Assembly: GCF_018613325.1 (NCBI RefSeq)
Contig: NZ_JAGGQJ010000004.1
Location: forward strand, 124,001 to 188,000
DNA: 64,000 bases
Source of the DNA: Bacillus sp. ISL-34
GTDB taxonomy: Bacteria > Bacillota > Bacilli > Bacillales > DSM-1321
Direction: 5' to 3'
The position numbers were made by a program, and so were the translations under genes. Each line of letters opens with the position of its first letter. Positions within the stretch are counted from its first letter, which is position 1. Below are positions 59,490-64,000 of the stretch, piece by piece. A model generated the notes under the pieces. It saw only the letters and a program-made list of their open reading frames with translations. It was not told where the DNA came from and did no database searches.

Positions 59490-59538
59490 ATAAAACCACT
59501 CCAAATTGTAAAATTATTCTAAAATTCCCTTGCATAAA

Positions 59539-59567
59539 TTGTGTTAAGTAAAATATTATTATATAAT
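59539..59567 (+). promoter_or_regulatory. Probable sigma-A promoter of pssA
   Basis: A perfect TATAAT (59562-59567) has TTGTGT 17 bp upstream (59539-59544), about 60 bp before pssA. Confidence 0.55.
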
Positions 59568-59625
59568 AAATACTTATGTTTACTATATTATGTTTTAATT
59601 TGTTTCATTTGAAAGGAGTGAAAAG

Positions 59626-60165
59626 ATGTTTTTATTACACGCCCTCGATCAAACCATTAAAAAATTGAAAGCACAAACAGCAAATATACTTACACTAATG
59701 AACTTATCCCTTGGTGGATTTGCGATAATTGCCGTGATGCACGGCCAATTGAATTTAAGCCTGCTTTTAATCTTCCTGGCTGCCCTTGCAGATCGCTTTG
59801 ATGGTATGGTTGCACGGAAGTTCAACATTGAATCGGAATTGGGTAAGCAACTTGATTCCATGTGTGACATCATATCCTTTGGCGTCGCACCAGCTCTATT
59901 ATTATACCAAGGAATATTGATAGAATTCGGAGCACCTGGCACACTCTTCACGGTTTTCTACATTGGCTGTGGCGCATTTCGTCTCGCCCGCTTCAATATA
60001 AGTGAAAGCAATGGATATTTTACAGGAGTGCCAATTACGGTTGCGGGCTGCATCGCTACTTTAAGTTATCTCGCCATTCCGTATTTCCATCCGGTCTTTT
60101 TCTTATCCCTCATGATTATATTATCATTACTTATGGTCAGTCCATTTAAACTGAAGAAAGTTTAA
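59626..60165 (+). CDS. pssA: CDP-diacylglycerol-serine O-phosphatidyltransferase
   Basis: It makes phosphatidylserine, the substrate of Psd next door. The 179-residue membrane protein has the CDP-alcohol phosphatidyltransferase motif D-R-F-DG-MV-AR, then GKQLDSMCD (DGxxAR..GxxxDxxxD), and about six helices. AAAGGAGTGA precedes the ATG. In B. subtilis pssA and psd are in one operon; here they are divergent neighbours. Confidence 0.95.
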   Translation: MFLLHALDQTIKKLKAQTANILTLMNLSLGGFAIIAVMHGQLNLSLLLIFLAALADRFDGMVARKFNIESELGKQLDSMCDIISFGVAPALLLYQGILIEFGAPGTLFTVFYIGCGAFRLARFNISESNGYFTGVPITVAGCIATLSYLAIPYFHPVFFLSLMIILSLLMVSPFKLKKV

Positions 60166-60170
60166 ATAAG

Positions 60171-60206
60171 AAAGCGGATGTCCTAAACCGGACATCCGCT
60201 TTTTTT
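60171..60206. terminator. Bidirectional terminator between pssA and pepF
   Basis: A 13-bp perfect stem (AAAGCGGATGTCC with its complement) and 6-nt loop, followed by a T run. Confidence 0.9.
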
Positions 60207-60232
60207 CGTTCATATTCAGCCTAAAACCCATC

Positions 60233-62023
60233 TTATGCTTTTCGGACTAAGGGGTCGGTCAGACGCATGAATTCTTCAACATCCTCCATACAGGCATTGA
60301 CCGCTTCTTCCCAAAAATCCCGGGTTTTCAAATCGACGCCTAAATGTTTCTCCGCCAGGTCCTCGACCTTCATGGAGCCGGTATCCTTTAATAGGGCGAT
60401 ATATTTTTCTTCGAATCCTGCAGGTTCTTTCAGGGCATTCGCATATATGCCTAATGAGAATAAGTAACCGAATGTGTACGGAAAATTATAAAATGGTACA
60501 CCTGTAATATAAAAATGGAGCTTTGAAGCCCAGAACGTTGGATTATAATCACTTAAAGCATCGCCATAAGCTTCTTTTTGTGCATCGACCATCAGTTCAT
60601 TCAACCGTTCGGCACTGACATACCCTTGTTTCCTCTCATCATAAAACCTTGTCTCGAATAAGTAGCGGGCATGGATATTCATCAATAATGCCACGGAACG
60701 CTGAATTTTGTCTTCTAAAAGCGCAAGCTTTTCTTCCTCACTGGCCGCTTCCTTCACAGCGGCATCCGCTACGACCATTTCAGCAAAGGTAGAGGCGGTT
60801 TCTGCCACATTCATGGCATATGACCGATTCAATGGATGGATATCCCTCATTGCATAAGAATGGAATGCATGTCCCAATTCATGAGCCAATGTCGATACAT
60901 TGGATGGGGTGCCGGAATACGTCATGAAAATCCTTGACTGCTTATTTAATGGAAAGCCGGTGCAAAAACCGCCTGGTCTCTTACCTGGTCTGTCCTCAGC
61001 TTCAATCCAGCTGTCTTCAAAAGCTTTTTGGGTGAAGCTTGCTAATTGAGAACCGAACTTAGAGAATTGCTGTATGATGAAGTCAGCACCTTCTTGATAA
61101 TCCATTACTTTGGACTGTGCTGTAACAGCAAGCGGTGCATCCAAATCCGCCCAACTTAATTTATCCAAATCCAATAACTCCGCTTTCCTTTGTAAAAACC
61201 TCACAAGCGGCTCCTTATGATCGGCAATTACATTCCACATGCTTTCGAGGGTTTCTTTTTTCATCCTCCCTATTTCAAGAGGCTCTTTCAAAATATCATC
61301 CCAGCCCCTTTTTTCATTTACACTGAGACGGAATCCAGCCAAGTGGTTCAAAGTCCTGGCAAAAAGGTCACTTTTTTCCTCCCAAGCCTGTTCCCACGCA
61401 GTAAATAATTCTTTCCGGGACCTTTCATCAGGATCAGAAAATTTATTCGCCGCTTGGCCTACAGAAAGCCTTTCACCCTTATAAGGGATGGTCATTGAAC
61501 CGACGATCGTATCATACATTTGGCTCCAACCTTCGAAACCGTCCATGGCCAATTGGGTGATCAATGATTCTTCCTTCACGGAAAGCTTTTCCTTTGCCTT
61601 TTCCCGACGTTCATTCAATACGAATTTCAATTCATTCAATGGTTCTTTTTCGAGGATTTTTTTAAAAAACGCATCATCTAGCTGTATCAACTTTTCATCC
61701 AGCTTGCTTAACACCATTTTTAGTGAAGCGACTATCTTCATTTGTTTGATCCGCAGCTGACCAGCCTTTTTATCCTGCGCATTTTGAGCTTCCAGGCATC
61801 CAATGTACGCACTGGCCTGTGACGATTTCATATTTGTATTTTTATAAAGATCAAATGCCTGGATTAAACTTCTTTCATCATTTCCTTCTGGATTGATATT
61901 GCTTACAAGCCGGTCTAATTCTTTTACCTCTTCGTTAATTTCTTCTAAAAAAGTCAGGAACTCGTTAGAAGAGCTTCCTCCTTTAAAAAAAATATCCAAA
62001 TCCCACGTCAAAGAATATCCCAT
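60233..62023 (-). CDS. pepF: M3-family oligoendopeptidase (PepF-like)
   Basis: This is a zinc metallopeptidase cutting short peptides in the cytoplasm. The 596 residues contain the M3 zinc motif HELGH (H381, E382, H385) with the third ligand in ETASTFAEM, and the oligopeptidase F N-terminal helical domain. It resembles the pepF/M3 subfamily 3 type rather than classic lactococcal PepF. ATG at 62023 (MGYSLTWDLD) was chosen; AAGGGGG lies about 9 nt upstream. It is monocistronic. Confidence 0.9.
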   Translation of the reverse strand: MGYSLTWDLDIFFKGGSSSNEFLTFLEEINEEVKELDRLVSNINPEGNDERSLIQAFDLYKNTNMKSSQASAYIGCLEAQNAQDKKAGQLRIKQMKIVASLKMVLSKLDEKLIQLDDAFFKKILEKEPLNELKFVLNERREKAKEKLSVKEESLITQLAMDGFEGWSQMYDTIVGSMTIPYKGERLSVGQAANKFSDPDERSRKELFTAWEQAWEEKSDLFARTLNHLAGFRLSVNEKRGWDDILKEPLEIGRMKKETLESMWNVIADHKEPLVRFLQRKAELLDLDKLSWADLDAPLAVTAQSKVMDYQEGADFIIQQFSKFGSQLASFTQKAFEDSWIEAEDRPGKRPGGFCTGFPLNKQSRIFMTYSGTPSNVSTLAHELGHAFHSYAMRDIHPLNRSYAMNVAETASTFAEMVVADAAVKEAASEEEKLALLEDKIQRSVALLMNIHARYLFETRFYDERKQGYVSAERLNELMVDAQKEAYGDALSDYNPTFWASKLHFYITGVPFYNFPYTFGYLFSLGIYANALKEPAGFEEKYIALLKDTGSMKVEDLAEKHLGVDLKTRDFWEEAVNACMEDVEEFMRLTDPLVRKA

Positions 62024-62185
62024 CCTGCATTGCCCCCTTTTTATCACTAATCCCATTATAGAGGTAAATTCAATATTTTTCTAATTAAAAGGAATTTTCA
62101 GTATTTTTTCAGAACATTTTTCTATATCCCAGATTAAAAGCATGTTATGATGAATATATTCTTGGGAAAGGGGTGGTTGATTCAT

Positions 62186-62488
62186 ATGAAATTCTTTATT
62201 CACATGTCTGCCATCATCCTGCTCCTTTGGACGCTGCCCATACAGTTCCATCATCATGCACAGCAGCTAACCATTGAAGAACATACCGATGTTCACCATT
62301 GGGATAAGGCCGACAAGAAACAGCCTTTCGTGCCTTCCTTCAATTCCTGGCAGTCACTTATCATTATTCTCATTTTCGAATTTTCCATTTTGAGTTTTCT
62401 TTATTTTCACTCAAATCTTCGCCGACGATATCTCAGTCCGGTTTTTTTCCAGGCGAATTACGTAGCCTTACGCTCTGACATTTTATAA
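62186..62488 (+). CDS. Unknown His-rich two-helix membrane protein
   Basis: Not recognised. The 100-residue product has an N-terminal hydrophobic segment (about 2-20, possibly a signal peptide), a His/Glu/Asp-rich stretch (QFHHHAQQLTIEEHTDVHHW, 7 His in 20 residues), a second helix (about 55-77) and a basic tail with NLRRRYLSP. The His cluster should face outside. ATG at 62186 follows AAAGGGGTGG; earlier in-frame ATGs lack a ribosome binding site. It is paired with a 38-aa membrane peptide 26 bp downstream and converges on sigK. Confidence 0.7.
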   Translation: MKFFIHMSAIILLLWTLPIQFHHHAQQLTIEEHTDVHHWDKADKKQPFVPSFNSWQSLIIILIFEFSILSFLYFHSNLRRRYLSPVFFQANYVALRSDIL

Positions 62489-62514
62489 AAAAATAAAATG
62501 GAGGAGTGATTCAT

Positions 62515-62631
62515 ATGTGGTTCCGACTAATTATGATAGGGGTCTTTTCTTTAACCGCTTCACGACTGTTCCTTTTTCAGGGAATCGAGATTTATCATGC
62601 ATTTACAGATTTGATCCGAAATAAATATTAA
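62515..62631 (+). CDS. Unknown 38-aa membrane peptide
   Basis: The product starts MWFRLIMIGVFSLTASRLFL and ends TDLIRNKY. It has one hydrophobic helix (about 3-23) and a charged tail. The ATG follows GGAGGAGTGA at 5 nt, the same TTCATATG start context as the upstream gene. A strong terminator follows at once. No family was recognised. Confidence 0.6.
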   Translation: MWFRLIMIGVFSLTASRLFLFQGIEIYHAFTDLIRNKY

Positions 62632-62635
62632 AAAA

Positions 62636-62663
62636 AGAGTGCGGGGAAATTTCCCCGCACTCT
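62636..62663. terminator. Bidirectional terminator before sigK
   Basis: A 14-bp perfect palindrome (AGAGTGCGGGGAAA and its complement) with A and T runs on either side. Confidence 0.9.
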
Positions 62664-62680
62664 CTTTGACTTTATCATTC

Positions 62681-63403
62681 CTATCCTTTAGCTTTCTTTT
62701 CCTTCTCTTTTTCTGCCCTGTAAAATTCGTGGAACATCTTCATCAAGGCACGTTTTTCGATCCTTGATACATAACTGCGGGAAATGCCAAGCTCCTTAGC
62801 GATTTCCCTCTGGGTTTTTTCCTTTTTCAAATCCAATCCGAACCTGCCTACAATGACTTCCTTTTCGCGTTCATCCAAAATATCAATATACTTTTTCACT
62901 TTTTCAATTTCCATATTGAGCTGAATCGTATCGATGACATCTTCCGATTCCGATTTCAGTACATCGATTAAACTGATTTCATTTCCTTCTTTATCCTGAC
63001 CGATCGGATCATGCAGGGAAATATCTTTCTTCGTTTTCTTTGTCGCTCGTAAATGCATCAAGATCTCATTCTCAATGCATCGCGCAGCATATGTGGCCAG
63101 CTTCGTACCCTTCCCATCCGAATAACTCTCAATGGCCTTTATCAAACCAATTGTCCCAATCGAAATCAAATCCTCTGTATCTTCGCCCGTATTCTCAAAT
63201 TTCTTGACGATATGGGCAACAAGCCTGAGATTATGCTCGATCAGGATGTTACGGGCATCACCATCACCCTCACTCATAAGCTTCAAATATTTCTTTTCAT
63301 CCTGAGATGACAGAGGCTGGGGAAAAGCGTTGTTTTTCACATAGGAAACGAATAAGTAAAATTCTTTGATAATATAACCGACAACTGTAAGTATTCCGGG
63401 CAT
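62681..63403 (-). CDS. sigK: Late mother-cell sigma factor SigK, uninterrupted
   Basis: Sigma-K directs late mother-cell sporulation genes. The 240-residue product carries a hydrophobic pro-sequence of 20 residues before [12 protein letters not shown], removed by SpoIVFB in B. subtilis. Region 2 is [44 protein letters not shown]; region 4 ends [24 protein letters not shown]. The gene is complete, not split by a skin element. ATG at 63403 matches B. subtilis SigK and has GGGGGA upstream; an in-frame ATG at 63412 adds three residues. Confidence 0.95.
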   Translation of the reverse strand: MPGILTVVGYIIKEFYLFVSYVKNNAFPQPLSSQDEKKYLKLMSEGDGDARNILIEHNLRLVAHIVKKFENTGEDTEDLISIGTIGLIKAIESYSDGKGTKLATYAARCIENEILMHLRATKKTKKDISLHDPIGQDKEGNEISLIDVLKSESEDVIDTIQLNMEIEKVKKYIDILDEREKEVIVGRFGLDLKKEKTQREIAKELGISRSYVSRIEKRALMKMFHEFYRAEKEKEKKAKG

Positions 63404-63432
63404 TGGTTTCATCCCCCGTTTCTTTGGTTTCC

Positions 63433-63461
63433 CTATTCATACCTATGCAGCAGTGGGCTTG
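63433..63461 (-). promoter_or_regulatory. Candidate mother-cell promoter of sigK
   Basis: On the minus strand CATAGGTAT begins 17 bp after an AC dinucleotide (ACAC at about 63465-63468), similar to the sigma-K pattern AC-N17-CATAnnnTA but with the TA shifted by one. B. subtilis sigK is read by sigma-E and sigma-K. Confidence 0.35.
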
Positions 63462-63530
63462 TTCGTGTCTGTCCCACTAAAAGAAATCATGAAAGCATTA
63501 ATTGTTTCAAACCAGCCTGGATGAATTCCC

Positions 63531-63560
63531 AAACGAACGAAGGCAAATGTTCATATAATG
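63531..63560 (+). promoter_or_regulatory. Candidate sigma-K promoter of the small Gly/Tyr-rich gene
   Basis: AAAC (63531-63534), 17 bp, then CATATAATG (63552-63560), close to the sigma-K consensus AC-N17-CATAnnnTA with one mismatch. Confidence 0.4.
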
Positions 63561-63594
63561 ATAGGGAATTTTTTAGGGAAAGGGGGTTTTTACG

Positions 63595-63783
63595 ATGGGA
63601 TATAACTATGGACCATACGGATGCAGCTATGGTTATCCGGATCCTGCGCCTTGCTATGCAGGATCCGGTTACGGCTTTGGTTATGGCCTGTTTATCATCC
63701 TCTTGATTTTATTGCTCATTTTCGGGTTTTGGTGGTTGCCGGGATGTGGATTTGGTTATGGAGGATCAGGTCCGTGCTGCTGA
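63595..63783 (+). CDS. Small Gly/Tyr/Cys-rich membrane protein, YjcZ-like
   Basis: A 62-residue protein with a GYNYGPYG-type N-terminus, a membrane helix (about 32-47, LFIILLILLLIFGFWW) and a Gly/Cys-rich tail ending CGFGYGGSGPCC. The G/Y repeats before a single Ile/Leu helix resemble the YjcZ family of sporulation peptides, but here five Cys residues and the extra tail are unusual. AAAGGGGG precedes the ATG. The sigma-K-like promoter and location beside sigK fit mother-cell expression. Family assignment is tentative. Confidence 0.65.
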   Translation: MGYNYGPYGCSYGYPDPAPCYAGSGYGFGYGLFIILLILLLIFGFWWLPGCGFGYGGSGPCC

Positions 63784-63796
63784 TTCAGGCAAAGAA

Positions 63797-63821
63797 AAAA
63801 CTCGGCCCGAGTGCCGAGTTT
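63797..63821. terminator. Bidirectional terminator after the small Gly/Tyr-rich gene
   Basis: AACTCGGC and GCCGAGTT pair around CCGAGT; on the minus strand the stem is followed by TTTTTTC, indicating a minus-strand gene also ends here. Confidence 0.75.
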
Positions 63822-63841
63822 CCCCTTTTACATATTCATTT

Positions 63842-63936
63842 CTACCATTGGTTCTGCACCGGCAAATCCGTTAGCCGGTATCCTTCTCCTGCCAATAGCA
63901 ACGCTTCTCCCCTTTTACGTATAACAAGTTCAACAT
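63842..63936 (-). pseudogene. Unresolved small gene with conflicting frames
   Basis: On the minus strand ATG at 63936 has an excellent ribosome binding site (AAGGTGGAGG, 5 nt away) but its frame gives only 21 codons (MLNLLYVKGEKRCYWQEKDTG, stop at 63871). The adjacent frame, open from 63937, encodes a protein-like ending VIRKRGEALLLAGEGYRL..NQW that stops at 63842, 20 bp before a good terminator, but has no start codon. A one-base indel (natural or sequencing) joining the two frames would explain this. A forespore-type promoter-like pair (CATA, 18 bp, CATTAAA) lies at about 63962-63994. No family recognised. Confidence 0.35.
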
Positions 63937-64000
63937 GTTAACCTCCACCTTTCTTAAAATTTATTTTAATGAACGGGATACCGACCTCGTATGTTTTTAG

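Overview
The window is about 64 kb of chromosome from a low-GC, endospore-forming Gram-positive bacterium of the Bacillaceae. The evidence is the unbroken run of the classical sigA/dnaK/comE neighbourhood of Bacillus, sporulation genes (gpr, spoIIP, yqfC-yqfD, sda, sigK), strong AGGAGG ribosome binding sites and frequent TTG/GTG starts. The sequences look like Bacillus sensu lato rather than B. subtilis itself, perhaps a Peribacillus-like species; that placement is inference. Nearly everything is core genome. No prophage, insertion sequence, CRISPR array, tRNA or rRNA is visible.

Layout. 1-0.5 kb: the start of a Zur-type zinc ABC transporter ATPase. 0.5-7.3 kb: yqfT, nfo, cshB, a vrrA/yqfQ gene, ispH, yqfO and trmK, with a dispersed-type repeat at 3.2-3.4 kb. 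7.5-14.3 kb: cccA, an unknown membrane protein, sigA-dnaG-yqxD, then yqfL and ccpN (control of glycolysis/gluconeogenesis). 14.4-17.7 kb: glyQ-glyS behind a T-box leader. 17.7-25.8 kb: recO-yqzL-era-cdd-dgkA-ybeY-pgpH, then phoH and the sporulation pair yqfC-yqfD. 25.9-28.9 kb: nfeD-floA-yqfB behind a near-perfect sigma-W promoter. 29-31.7 kb: rpsU-yqeY, a Na/Pi transporter and deoC. 31.8-41.4 kb: the heat-shock cluster hrcA-grpE-dnaK-dnaJ with its CIRCE operator, followed by prmA, rsmE and mtaB, with hemW upstream. 41.4-46.7 kb: lepA, yqxA-spoIIP-gpr and rpsT. 46.8-53 kb: holA, yqzM, the competence genes comEA-comEB-comEC and divergent comER. 53-58 kb: a tightly overlapped ribosome/NAD/shikimate operon yqeG-yqeH-aroE-yhbY-nadD-yqeK-rsfS-yqeM. 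58.3-60.2 kb: sda with DnaA boxes, then psd and pssA. 60.2-64 kb: an oligoendopeptidase F, two unknown small membrane proteins, an uninterrupted sigK, a tiny Gly/Tyr-rich membrane protein and an unresolved small gene.

Most genes lie on the minus strand in operons with stop/start overlaps, and most units end in bidirectional hairpin terminators. Several small genes are easy to overlook: yqzL (47 aa), yqzM (44 aa), sda (46 aa) and a 38-aa membrane peptide beside sigK.

No clearly novel system was found. The observations most worth checking are regulatory overlays: a terminator whose loop carries a sigma-E-like -10 and whose arm holds the yqfC ribosome binding site; a similar hairpin over the spoIIP ribosome binding site; a 15-mer shared by the spoIIP and sigK leaders; a three-codon reading frame overlapping the sda start; and the uncharacterised small membrane protein pair next to sigK.
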